9,995 nucleotides of DNA from positions 1 to 9,995 of the forward strand of contig WRNK01000027.1 of the NCBI GenBank assembly GCA_009776675.1, in the 5' to 3' direction. Below the pieces are notes generated by a model. The model did no database searches. It worked only from the letters and a program-made list of their open reading frames with translations, and was not told the origin of the DNA. Positions 1-6,696 of this stretch are shown one piece after another. Within the stretch, counting starts at the first letter, position 1, and each line of letters begins with the position of its first letter. Source of the DNA: Methanimicrococcus sp. GTDB taxonomy: Archaea > Halobacteriota > Methanosarcinia > Methanosarcinales > Methanosarcinaceae. The position numbers were made by a program, and so were the translations under genes.

Positions 1-234
1 TTGAATAATGGCGGCGGTGCGTGGGATAATGCCAAAAAATTGATTGAATCCGGTCTTTACGGCGGCAAAGGCTCTGATGCCCACAAAGCAGCTGTCGTCG
101 GCGACACAGTCGGCGATCCGTGTAAAGACACATCCGGACCGGGATTGAATGCATTAATTAAAGTCGTGAACATGATCGCCATTCTTTTTGCCACTCTCTT
201 TGTCGGCGGCGGCTTGCTTGGCGGCTTGTTCTAA
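1..234 (+). CDS. hppA: Membrane-bound ion-translocating pyrophosphatase, C-terminal fragment
   Basis: This is the 3' end of a membrane H+/Na+-translocating pyrophosphatase; the gene begins before the window, so the TTG at base 1 is an internal codon. The visible 77 residues include the family signatures [28 protein letters not shown] and KDTSGP. In the family these lie in the late helices and cytosolic loops that bind Mg-pyrophosphate. A final hydrophobic helix (about residues 55-77) ends in a Gly-rich GGGLLGGLF tail. The enzyme couples hydrolysis of PPi to ion transport across the cytoplasmic membrane. [10 protein letters not shown] has Cys where Phe or Leu is common. The residues that decide K+ dependence are outside the window, so the subtype cannot be called. 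A hairpin follows the stop directly. Confidence 0.95.
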   Translation: MNNGGGAWDNAKKLIESGLYGGKGSDAHKAAVVGDTVGDPCKDTSGPGLNALIKVVNMIAILFATLFVGGGLLGGLF

Positions 235-237
235 AAA

Positions 238-270
238 AATCACATGGGAAATATCCCATGCGATTTTCTA
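238..270 (+). terminator. Hairpin terminator after the pyrophosphatase gene
   Basis: Bases 243-249 (CATGGGA) pair perfectly with 254-260 (TCCCATG) around an AATA loop. The stem extends outward by AATC/GATT (238-241 with 262-265) across one A/C mismatch. TTTTCTATTTTT follows. The position right after the stop codon fits an intrinsic-type terminator. Confidence 0.7.
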
Positions 271-388
271 TTTTTAAACTAAAAAAAATAACTTATTTTT
301 TGTTTGCTTTTAAATTTTACCTTTTTTCATTTTTCACTAGTTTTTTATCTGACCTTCTCCTATTCTTCTTAATTGTTCAGGTGATTTT

Positions 389-874
389 TTGAAAATTAAA
401 TCCAGAGTCAGTCTTAGAAAAAATGACAAAAATAAAATGGTTGAATCGCTTCGTTCCATTTACGGCGATGATATTTCAACTTTGGAAGACGCAAAATTTG
501 AAATCGTCACAACAGATGAATTCAAAGTGATTTTTGCCGACGGAAAACAAATGTTTATTGAATTTGACGGGAAGCTTTTCCCGACGGTTCGCGGCGCTCT
601 TTCTCTTTTGCCGGTCAATCGAGTTGTTGTTGTGGATATGGGAGCCGTGAAATTCGTTGTCAATGGCGCAGATGTGATGAGTCCCGGAATCGTTTCAGCC
701 GATTCATCCATTCAAAAAGAAGACTTGGTGGTCATTGTCGATGAAACACATAAAAAACCGCTTGCAATCGGACGTGCTTTAATATCAGGCAATGAAATGA
801 CCGCATCAAAAACAGGAAAAGCCGTTAAATCATTATCGTGTGTGGGCGATACGCTTTGGGGTTTAGAAATTTGA
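389..874 (+). CDS. PUA-domain RNA-binding protein, archaeal MCT-1/Tma20-like
   Basis: A 161-residue cytosolic protein with the layout of archaeal MCT-1/DUF1947-type proteins. An N-terminal module starts with the basic stretch KIKSRVSLRKNDKNKM and contains the central run FDGKLFPTVRGAL. A C-terminal PUA domain follows (about residues 75-155), with VDMGAVKFVVNGADVMSPGI and later KPLAIGRALIS. The eukaryotic relatives (MCTS1, eIF2D) act on the 40S subunit in initiation, reinitiation and recycling; the archaeal role is inferred to be ribosome- or tRNA-linked. The start is TTG at 389, with GGTGAT at 380-385 three bases upstream; the next in-frame ATG would cut off the conserved basic start. The gene is transcribed separately from the pyrophosphatase, whose terminator lies upstream. 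Confidence 0.85.
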   Translation: MKIKSRVSLRKNDKNKMVESLRSIYGDDISTLEDAKFEIVTTDEFKVIFADGKQMFIEFDGKLFPTVRGALSLLPVNRVVVVDMGAVKFVVNGADVMSPGIVSADSSIQKEDLVVIVDETHKKPLAIGRALISGNEMTASKTGKAVKSLSCVGDTLWGLEI

Positions 875-929
875 TAGTACAATTGATGAAAAAATAATTT
901 TCCAACTTTTGTCGTTTGTTATTAAATAA

Positions 930-1069
930 GTATAAAAGTTTTAAATAGGAATAACATTTGATTATTTAAGATGTAATTCAGTTTTACAATCTTTGAAAAC
1001 TGATCGAATTGTTTCCAATGCGTTTTTTTACACATTTAAAAAAATAAACAGGGTTATTTAAGTACAGTG
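930..1069 (+). repeat. Copy A of the sepF-type promoter and 5' leader (direct repeat)
   Basis: This segment matches 5065-5212, directly upstream of sepF. Bases 974-999 are identical to 5119-5144 over 26 bp. A shared GAATAACATT lies at 949-958 (5085-5094), and the TATA-like stretch 931-948 aligns with 5066-5084. Similarity continues with small gaps through ATGCGTTTTT and ACACATT to the start codon, GTGAG here against ATGAG in sepF. It therefore carries a promoter (TTTAAATA at 940-947) and a leader for the three-gene cassette that follows. With copy B it brackets that cassette. Confidence 0.85.
940..947 (+). promoter_or_regulatory. TATA box for the zinc-ribbon/SPFH cassette
   Basis: TTTAAATA, preceded by TATAAAAG at 931-938, is a good archaeal TATA element. 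It aligns with the CTTATAAATA stretch in the sepF promoter (5074-5083). Transcription would begin near 970, giving a leader of about 95 bases before the GTG at 1067. Confidence 0.55.
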
Positions 1070-2086
1070 AGAACAATTCAAAAACAAAGTGCACCAAAGA
1101 TGCAAAGGGAGATGAATGGATTGGGATTTTTTAAAACGGCTGCTGAAGAGTTCGAACAAGGAAACAAATACATTAAGATGAAGGAGTACAGCAAAGCGCG
1201 TGCAGCCTTTGAAAAAGCAATCAGTAAAAAAACAAAGGAATACGAAGTTGCGCAAGTGATGATAACATTACTTAATCTTCAGGAAAACAACAAAGCATCC
1301 ACATACGCAAGTACTGCGGCGTTTCTTCAGCAAAAGGGCGAGCTTGAAGTAACTTTTGGTTTTTCCGCAATTAAATGTTCAAATCTTGCAATCGAATGCA
1401 TGGCGAAAGCGGCCGAGTTGAATGCATTGGAGATGCCCTCAAACAATTCGCAGGAATTAAAAGCTCGTGCAGAGGCACTTTTCACAGCAGCAATAAAATA
1501 TCAATCAGAGATAGGTATGAACACCCTCATTATACCGGAAGTTTACACCACAGTTAAAATCACGGGGATACATAAGGCAAGCTATCTGATGGCCACGGGG
1601 AATGAGGATATGGCGGAATCAGTGGCAATGGAAGACCCAAAGAGAGCTGCTGAATACCTCTTGACGGCATTGAACTACCGCCGACAGCTTGATGATATAA
1701 ATGCGGAAGGAAAAATACAAGAAAAAATAAAATTGTACTCAAAATCGGCGGCATGCTGGATATGCGGACGTGAGGCAACCGGAGAAACGATACACTTTGT
1801 TTCTATGCCGACTGAGGTCACATCGTTTCAAAGCAAGAGCAAATCAACATCACCACTTCCATCGATCAATAACAATGCATCAATATATGTTTGTAAAGCT
1901 TGTTATTTGGCGATATCGAAACGTGCGGATGCTATTTCGAAACAGCATCTTGAAATTGCAATAACAGAGATGCGCAATATGGAAGCCCGTCTCAACGAAA
2001 AGATCAATGCAATCAATGAAAAGATCAATGTGGTCAATGAAAAGGCAAATGCGACCAATGCATGGATCAACGCAAGGATAAGGTAA
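1067..2086 (+). CDS. TPR-like protein with a split CxxC pair and C-terminal coiled coil
   Basis: A protein of 339 residues that I do not recognise as a named family. Residues 24-70 form a TPR-like helix pair (FEQGNKYIKMKEYSKARAAF), followed by more helical repeats to about 225. C230/C233 (CWIC) and C276/C279 (CKAC) form a split C-x2-C...C-x2-C site, probably binding one zinc. Residues 290-339 are a coiled coil with repeated NEKIN/NEKAN segments. It has no signal peptide or membrane helix, so it is probably a cytosolic adaptor. The GTG start at 1067 aligns with the sepF ATG in the duplicated leader; ATGs at 1100 and 1112 are alternatives, since no strong Shine-Dalgarno site is visible. The stop lies 2 bases before the next gene, which suggests an operon. 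Confidence 0.75.
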   Translation: MRTIQKQSAPKMQREMNGLGFFKTAAEEFEQGNKYIKMKEYSKARAAFEKAISKKTKEYEVAQVMITLLNLQENNKASTYASTAAFLQQKGELEVTFGFSAIKCSNLAIECMAKAAELNALEMPSNNSQELKARAEALFTAAIKYQSEIGMNTLIIPEVYTTVKITGIHKASYLMATGNEDMAESVAMEDPKRAAEYLLTALNYRRQLDDINAEGKIQEKIKLYSKSAACWICGREATGETIHFVSMPTEVTSFQSKSKSTSPLPSINNNASIYVCKACYLAISKRADAISKQHLEIAITEMRNMEARLNEKINAINEKINVVNEKANATNAWINARIR

Positions 2087-2088
2087 AT

Positions 2089-3639
2089 ATGGACGACATG
2101 GTAACGCTACGGTGCAAACATTGTGGTGCACCATTCGAAGTTGCTTCCTTGACTTCTGATTCCACATATATTACTTGTACCAGCTGTGGTACGAGCCAGA
2201 CACGCATTGATGCAAAAAAATATCTTGAGCAGATGATGGGGCAAGTGAAATCGTGGATAAGCAAAGCGATTCCTACTGGTTTTAATATCATTCAAGCAGA
2301 TAATATTGATGCTGTCGCGAGGCATAACATCTTTTCAAATAGTGTCAGACCTGTAATAGAAACAGAGATGACCGAATACAGATTTGGTTTTCTCTCTTTG
2401 CTCTCTAATCAATTGATAATGATGCCTCATAGAGTAACGTCATTCCATCCATCTCACCAATCAGCAAACGCTTTTGAGTTCAATGCAAAAGCAAAATCAG
2501 TGGCACTTTTAGCTGTCGACAGCGACGGTCTTGAATTGATGAAAAATGCTGATAAAATGTCATTGGCATATGCAATGATGATCAATAACATGAAATTGTT
2601 GGCTGAGGACAAACCGGGGCGGTATGACTTGATAGCGATGAACTTTGCCGAAGCTTCAGATTCTTTAATAGGATTGGCGAAGTATGACATCGTGCGCCAA
2701 AGATTTGAAGCACTCAGCGAAGTGTCAAAAGGAATTGCATTTCTTGAAGCAGGCAAAGCGGCAGAAAGCAGAGTCCACATTAGAACCGGTCTTGACCTTT
2801 TGGAGAAGGCAAAGCAGAGCACCATGACCAGCATAGATTTTGGTTCTACATTTCTGGCGATAAATCAAGAAGTCGCTGTCACAAAAGTCATATCTGGAAT
2901 CATGGAGATGGCGCTGTACGATCCCAATATCAATGCCCCGGATGCCCTTGACATTTTGAAAAAGGTCATGGATGTTGCAGCGATATTATACAAGGCAACG
3001 GGTCCCGAATGGGGCGGCATATTCAAGAATGTGACAAGGTATATTGAGATTTTTTCCAACATAGCAGCAATATTCGCAGCCAAGGCCGATGGGGCGGGAG
3101 TGCTGATTGCACATGGGTCCGGTTCAATGTTACTGCCGTTTTGGTACGTTGACTTGAGGTACAGTTTCACAACAAATACTTTATGGAGCACGAAGATTGT
3201 AGAAGTTCACGAACCGTTACTGGTACCTGCAACATTTGTTACAAATCCGGATTCGCTGAAAAACCCAAAGATATCGGTCACAGATATCTTTGCCTCAAGA
3301 CCACGAGGATTCTTCGACAGTCTCAAAGGAGCGGAGACGAGCATAAGCCAAAGCGGTGAAATCAGAGGGATGCTAAATTCTGTTGCTGAAAACAACATCG
3401 GCACACGAAAGACAATCGTGCCCGTTAGTACGAAAAACGAAGCGGAAGCATTTGTTCTCCAGTATTTAAAACAATGTACTGCGGACACTTCAAAGCTGAA
3501 GCTTATCAAACCGACAGTAGGTAAGTTGATATATATACCTTGTGAAATAACGGATACAGGTATCCTTTTCCCCTCTTTGGGCAAGATGTCTCCAAAGTCG
3601 GTCGGTCGTATAGATCTGATCAAAACACTTTGTATCTAA
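2089..3639 (+). CDS. Zinc-ribbon N-terminal protein of unknown function, 516 aa
   Basis: A large protein opening with a compact zinc ribbon: C9/C12 (CKHC) and C30/C33 (CTSC). An amphipathic and helical middle follows (about 40-330, including QMMGQVKSWISKAIP). The C-terminal part contains LLPFWYVDLRYSF and a likely beta-rich stretch ending at LIKTLCI. No enzyme motif or clear membrane helix is visible. Its position beside an SPFH/zinc-ribbon gene recalls the Bacillus ydjG-ydjH-ydjI group, where zinc-ribbon proteins accompany a YdjI-type SPFH protein; that comparison is inference. The ATG at 2089 is preferred over the in-frame ATG at 2062 because AAGGT (2079-2083) sits just upstream and the previous gene stops at 2086. 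Its precise role is unknown. Confidence 0.8.
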   Translation: MDDMVTLRCKHCGAPFEVASLTSDSTYITCTSCGTSQTRIDAKKYLEQMMGQVKSWISKAIPTGFNIIQADNIDAVARHNIFSNSVRPVIETEMTEYRFGFLSLLSNQLIMMPHRVTSFHPSHQSANAFEFNAKAKSVALLAVDSDGLELMKNADKMSLAYAMMINNMKLLAEDKPGRYDLIAMNFAEASDSLIGLAKYDIVRQRFEALSEVSKGIAFLEAGKAAESRVHIRTGLDLLEKAKQSTMTSIDFGSTFLAINQEVAVTKVISGIMEMALYDPNINAPDALDILKKVMDVAAILYKATGPEWGGIFKNVTRYIEIFSNIAAIFAAKADGAGVLIAHGSGSMLLPFWYVDLRYSFTTNTLWSTKIVEVHEPLLVPATFVTNPDSLKNPKISVTDIFASRPRGFFDSLKGAETSISQSGEIRGMLNSVAENNIGTRKTIVPVSTKNEAEAFVLQYLKQCTADTSKLKLIKPTVGKLIYIPCEITDTGILFPSLGKMSPKSVGRIDLIKTLCI

Positions 3640-3663
3640 ACATGATGGAAATGTCAACAGAAA

Positions 3664-3870
3664 ATGAGTATTATCAAAAAAAATGAGCAGATAAATGACA
3701 ATCACACCGTCAATATGATTCGTTGCAGGCATAGATTGTTCAGTAATTGGCAAATCAGAGAGATCAAAATGATAACAGATAAGAGTGGGACCGACATGGT
3801 CAACAGAAACAACTCATTTGAAACATATGAGGGACGTGAGTTTATGCTCAAAGGATTAATGGAGGTTTGA
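3664..3870 (+). CDS. Possible small gene or gene remnant between the zinc-ribbon and SPFH genes
   Basis: A 68-codon ORF fills the 235-base gap inside the cassette and stops 4 bases before the SPFH start. Its product is polar, lacks cysteines and membrane helices, and ends in a Glu/Gly/Leu-rich tail (EGREFMLKGLMEV). No Shine-Dalgarno site precedes ATG 3664. Another in-frame start cluster (ATGATGGAAATG at 3642) opens a different frame that stops after 14 codons (MMEMSTENEYYQKK). The pair could be one small gene broken by a frameshift, or merely untranslated spacer carrying the SPFH ribosome binding site. I recognise no family. Confidence 0.3.
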   Translation: MSIIKKNEQINDNHTVNMIRCRHRLFSNWQIREIKMITDKSGTDMVNRNNSFETYEGREFMLKGLMEV

Positions 3871-3874
3871 ATAA

Positions 3875-4927
3875 ATGACAGGTAAAACAAATGTTGTGGA
3901 ATGGAAAAACATCGGTCCGGATGATATCGTTTATAGATATGAGCATTCGGACCTTAGAACACTGACATCGCTTACTGTAAGGGAATGGGAAGTTGCAATA
4001 TTCATGAGGGATGGACAATTATACGATGTGATGCCACCGGGGAGGCATGTTATCACATCTGCGAACATCCCGTTGATCACGAAATTGTACAACTCGCTTC
4101 TGAGGTATAAGGAGACTCCGTTTAAGGTCGACATTATCTTCGTGGCGAAGAAGATTTTTTCGGCTAAATGGGGAATAAGGACGATGGTAAAGGCCGATCC
4201 GGATTATATGATGCAAATGCCTCTGATGGCCAACGGCGAGTACCAGTTCAGGGTGAACGATCCCGTTATATTCCTGACACAGGTGTTGGGAGGTCAGAGT
4301 AACTATTCAACGGGTGCGGTAAGCAACTTCATGAGATCGTTCATGAATGAGCAGATAATGCAGCAGCTGTCAAAACAATATTTCACCGATGCCTATACAA
4401 ACTTGGAGAAGGCGTCGTCCGTTACGATGGTATCAATAGCAGAATACTTCACACAAAGAGGTATGGAATTGGTTGCATTCAAGATATCGAATGTTGACAC
4501 CGAGGAGAAGTACCGTGAAAATCTCAATGAATACCTGAGGCAAATGACCGCCACAGGAAAGGAATTGAGGCAGTACGAATCAATGGATCGCATGTCTACT
4601 GCTATAGGCAACTCGCAGGGGGGGGCGGCGATGGGTGCAGGCATGTTGCTGTTCCCACAGATGTACCAAAATTTGAACCAGCAACAGATACAGCAGCAAC
4701 AGGTACCGAAGGTGCTTTGTCCTTACTGCGGAAGCATGAACGATTATCCGTTCAAGTTCTGTAGGGAATGCGGGAAACCGCCATTGGTCCAACAAGCAGC
4801 ACAGTCAGAAGCGGCAGCTACAGGTGAAAAAGCATTCTTAGTTTGCCCATATTGCGGTGAAGAACTGAACTTACCAAAGACGCCAAAATTTTGTCCATAC
4901 TGTTCAGAGCAGCTGAATCAAAGATAA
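3875..4927 (+). CDS. SPFH-domain protein with two C-terminal zinc ribbons (YdjI/COG4260-like)
   Basis: A 350-residue protein of the stomatin/prohibitin superfamily, in the branch with C-terminal zinc ribbons. The SPFH region covers about residues 15-235. Typical signatures are the REWEVAIFMRDGQLYDVMPPGRHVI stretch (36-60), FFV-type KKIFSAKWG (92-100) and the YQFRVNDPVIFL strand (123-134). A Gly/Gln-rich linker (248-276) leads to zinc ribbon 1 (C282, C285, C296, C299) and zinc ribbon 2 (C324, C327, C340, C343). It has no transmembrane helix, so membrane contact would be peripheral or through partners. In Bacillus, YdjI helps recruit the PspA homologue to membranes; no PspA gene is visible here. 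A strong GGAGGT (3861-3866) lies 8 bases before the ATG. Arginine is mostly AGG (9 of 16), unlike the flanking housekeeping genes. Confidence 0.88.
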   Translation: MTGKTNVVEWKNIGPDDIVYRYEHSDLRTLTSLTVREWEVAIFMRDGQLYDVMPPGRHVITSANIPLITKLYNSLLRYKETPFKVDIIFVAKKIFSAKWGIRTMVKADPDYMMQMPLMANGEYQFRVNDPVIFLTQVLGGQSNYSTGAVSNFMRSFMNEQIMQQLSKQYFTDAYTNLEKASSVTMVSIAEYFTQRGMELVAFKISNVDTEEKYRENLNEYLRQMTATGKELRQYESMDRMSTAIGNSQGGAAMGAGMLLFPQMYQNLNQQQIQQQQVPKVLCPYCGSMNDYPFKFCRECGKPPLVQQAAQSEAAATGEKAFLVCPYCGEELNLPKTPKFCPYCSEQLNQR

Positions 4928-4956
4928 AAGTCGATATTAATCGACTTCTTTTTTCT
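4928..4956 (+). terminator. Hairpin terminator closing the cassette
   Basis: AAGTCGAT (4928-4935) pairs perfectly with ATCGACTT (4940-4947) around an ATTA loop, followed by CTTTTTTCTTT. It starts at the first base after the SPFH stop codon. Confidence 0.75.
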
Positions 4957-5064
4957 TTCTTCAGATTTGAAAGGATTAAAAACAAAATTTTATTCAAAAC
5001 ATATTATATTTTTTAATTTTTGGCATTAGTTATTGAAAAAATAGAGCAAACCCTCATAGATTTT

Positions 5065-5212
5065 ATATACAAGCTTATAAATATGAATAACATTATTGGT
5101 TATGTACTTTCAGAAACATAATTCAGTTTTACAATCTTTGAAAAACAGATCGGATTGTTTTCCGATGCGTTTTTCCTTTTTACACATTCAAAAAGACAAA
5201 GGTGTTTCAATG
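5065..5212 (+). repeat. Copy B of the duplicated promoter/leader, upstream of sepF
   Basis: Partner of copy A (930-1069). It contains TATA elements at 5064-5071 and 5074-5083, the shared GAATAACATT at 5085-5094 and the 26-bp identical core at 5119-5144. A leader hairpin, ATCGGA (5149-5154) with TCCGAT (5161-5166), is also present. The ribosome binding site GGTG (5201-5204) and the sepF ATG end the similarity. This is presumably the original copy, since it still drives sepF. Confidence 0.85.
5074..5083 (+). promoter_or_regulatory. TATA box of the sepF promoter
   Basis: CTTATAAATA fits the archaeal TATA consensus; TTTATATAC at 5063-5070 is a second candidate. A start near 5105 would leave a leader of about 105 bases before sepF. 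Confidence 0.55.
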
Positions 5213-5593
5213 AGTTTTTTAAAGAAATTTCTCGGCAGTTCGGATTCCAAACAGCAAGATGACTATTCAGCATACATTGACCTTGACAAATTCGAAAAGG
5301 ACATTGACAAAGACCCATCTGCTGAGCCGGCCGAAACCTATATTAAAATCGCTATTTTCACGCACTTCGACCAAATTACCACATTGAAAAAAGAAATTTA
5401 TGACGGCAACATTTTGATTGTTGATATTTCCAACATCAAATCCGATGACCGCCTCAGAAATCATTTATTCAATGAGCTCAAAGACGTTGTTTTGGATGTC
5501 CACGGTGATATTGTCGGTATGAAAGATAACAACATTCTCGTCACCCCCACCGGCATTAAAGTTGACAGAAAGAAAATCGGCGGAAACTACTGA
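5210..5593 (+). CDS. sepF: Cell division protein SepF
   Basis: A 127-residue archaeal SepF. The N-terminus MSFLKKFLGSS is the short amphipathic membrane-targeting helix. An acidic linker (about 14-45) leads to the conserved SepF core (about 45-127), with YIKIAIF, NILIVDISNIKSDDRLRNHL and the ending GDIVGMKDNNILVTPTGIKV. In archaea SepF dimers anchor FtsZ to the membrane at mid-cell. The open frame extends upstream to 5096, but ATG 5210 is chosen because GGTG (5201-5204) precedes it and the membrane helix begins there. It is transcribed alone from the leader that is duplicated upstream of the cassette. A hairpin overlaps its stop codon. Confidence 0.92.
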   Translation: MSFLKKFLGSSDSKQQDDYSAYIDLDKFEKDIDKDPSAEPAETYIKIAIFTHFDQITTLKKEIYDGNILIVDISNIKSDDRLRNHLFNELKDVVLDVHGDIVGMKDNNILVTPTGIKVDRKKIGGNY

Positions 5594-5620
5594 TTCCGCT
5601 TTATTTCATTTCTTTTTTTC
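5580..5620 (+). terminator. Hairpin terminator overlapping the sepF stop
   Basis: GCGGAA (5580-5585) pairs with TTCCGC (5594-5599), with the stop codon in the loop. A T-rich run follows, including TTTCTTTTTTTC (5609-5620). Confidence 0.6.
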
Positions 5621-5687
5621 TTTAATTCATGGTTCTTTTGTGACGTCCTCCCGCCGCCCATAGAGGGGGATTTTTTGACGAATTTGG

Positions 5688-5697
5688 TTAAAATTTA
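5688..5697 (+). promoter_or_regulatory. Possible TATA box for the ZPR1-type gene
   Basis: TTAAAATTTA lies about 30-40 bases before the TTG start at 5728, so the transcript would start just ahead of the GGTGAT ribosome binding site. An unusual C/G-rich patch (5647-5670, CCTCCCGCCG and GAGGGGGA) lies upstream. Confidence 0.35.
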
Positions 5698-5727
5698 TTG
5701 CAAATTTTGTTTTGCATAGGTGATATT

Positions 5728-6372
5728 TTGATTGACAATTTTGAAACAAAAACGACTTGCCCGATTTGTCAAGCAGATTTGATTATTAAATGGCAGCGCG
5801 ATAATATTGCGTACTTTGGAGACATTATGTACACAACGGCAAATTGCAGCTGTTGCTCCTATCGCTTTGCCGACACAATGATTTTAACAAGCAAAGAACC
5901 ATCTTGCTACGAACTTTCGATCCAAACTTTGGCAGATTTAGATGCCCGCGTCATTCGATCCTCTTCTGGAACGATCCTTATTGAAGAACTTGGCATTATG
6001 GTTGAGCCCGGACCGATTTCAGAGTCCTATATTACCAATGTGGAAGGCGTCCTTTTTCGTATCCGCGGTGTTGTTGAAAGCGCAATAAGATGGTCAGAAG
6101 ATGATCCCCCCAAACAAGAAATCGGACGGTCTTTACTCAAAAAGCTGGATGAAATTATCGAAAATCCGGAAAATGCATCCACACACATCACTATGGCAAT
6201 TAAAGATCCGCTTGGCAACAGCGCAATCATATCCGCCGCTGCCACATCTCGCCCGCTGACAGCTGAAGAAAAAGAAACTTTGAAAACCGGAATGATTATT
6301 CTTGATGCCGAAAAGGATCAAATCATCCATGATATTTCAGAAGAAGCCGGACCGATCGGGAAACAAGAATAA
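5728..6372 (+). CDS. ZPR1-type zinc finger protein
   Basis: A single-module archaeal ZPR1 homologue of 215 residues. The zinc finger is CPIC (residues 11-14) paired with CSCC about 26 residues later, with the family-typical IAYFGDIMYTTANC between them and CSYR after. The ZPR1 beta-sandwich domain follows, with RVIRSSSGTILIEELGI, EPGPISESYITNVEGVL and a helical Pro/Glu-rich end. Eukaryotic ZPR1 is a chaperone for eEF1A biogenesis; a similar role with archaeal aEF1A is an inference. The start is TTG 5728, with GGTGAT at 5719-5724 three bases upstream, the same arrangement as the PUA gene. The frame is open further upstream, but that part lacks the ribosome binding site. Confidence 0.88.
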   Translation: MIDNFETKTTCPICQADLIIKWQRDNIAYFGDIMYTTANCSCCSYRFADTMILTSKEPSCYELSIQTLADLDARVIRSSSGTILIEELGIMVEPGPISESYITNVEGVLFRIRGVVESAIRWSEDDPPKQEIGRSLLKKLDEIIENPENASTHITMAIKDPLGNSAIISAAATSRPLTAEEKETLKTGMIILDAEKDQIIHDISEEAGPIGKQE

Positions 6373-6468
6373 TTCTTTCAAAAATCAAAAAAGTGAGCCG
6401 GCGACAAATTCATTCAAATGCCGATCAAGCAACTGGAATAAAAAAAAGAAAAATAGATTTAAGGCGTC

Positions 6469-6696
6469 GGTTGATTCTTCGGTTGACTCTTCGGTTGACT
6501 CTTCGGTTGATTCTTAGGTCGATTCTTAGGTTGATTCTTCGGTTGATTCTTCGGTTGATTCTTCGGTTGATTCTTCGGTTGATTCTTCGGTTGATTCTTC
6601 GGTTGATTCTTCGGTTGATTCTTCGGTTGACTCTTCGGTTGATTCTTCGGTTGATTCTTCGGTTGATTCTTCGGTTGATTCTTCGGTTGATTCTTA
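6469..6696. repeat. 12-bp minisatellite, 19 tandem copies
   Basis: The unit GGTTGATTCTTC is repeated 19 times without length change (228 bp). Variants are few: GACTCTTC in units 2, 3 and 14 (6481, 6493, 6625), a final A in units 4, 5 and 19 (6505, 6517, 6685), and GGTC in unit 5. Because 12 is a multiple of 3, several frames stay open: VDSS and LILR on the plus strand, KNQP and NRRI on the minus strand. I see no convincing start, ribosome binding site or non-repetitive domain for any of them. The tract lies between the ZPR1 stop and the lipoprotein promoter. Bases 6373-6468 are A-rich spacer without a recognisable element. Confidence 0.97.

Noticed and set aside
3207..3623. Long minus-strand ORF (138 codons) opposite the zinc-ribbon gene
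   Set aside because: It is a shadow of the plus-strand gene, without its own start signals or recognisable motifs.
5096..5209. Extended N-terminus of SepF from the upstream start
   Set aside because: This stretch is the duplicated leader, and the membrane-binding helix and ribosome binding site mark ATG 5210 as the start.
930..5212. Insertion-sequence transposon explaining the flanking repeats
   Set aside because: No transposase or integrase is encoded between them, and the repeats are long promoter/leader copies rather than short target duplications or inverted ends.
6302..6517. Plus-strand ORF running out of the ZPR1 3' end into VDSS repeats, ending at TAG, with possible pyrrolysine readthrough
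   Set aside because: It starts inside the ZPR1 coding region in another frame without a ribosome binding site; nothing supports TAG decoding here.
6469..6696. CRISPR array
   Set aside because: Units are 12 bp and directly adjacent, with no unique spacers.
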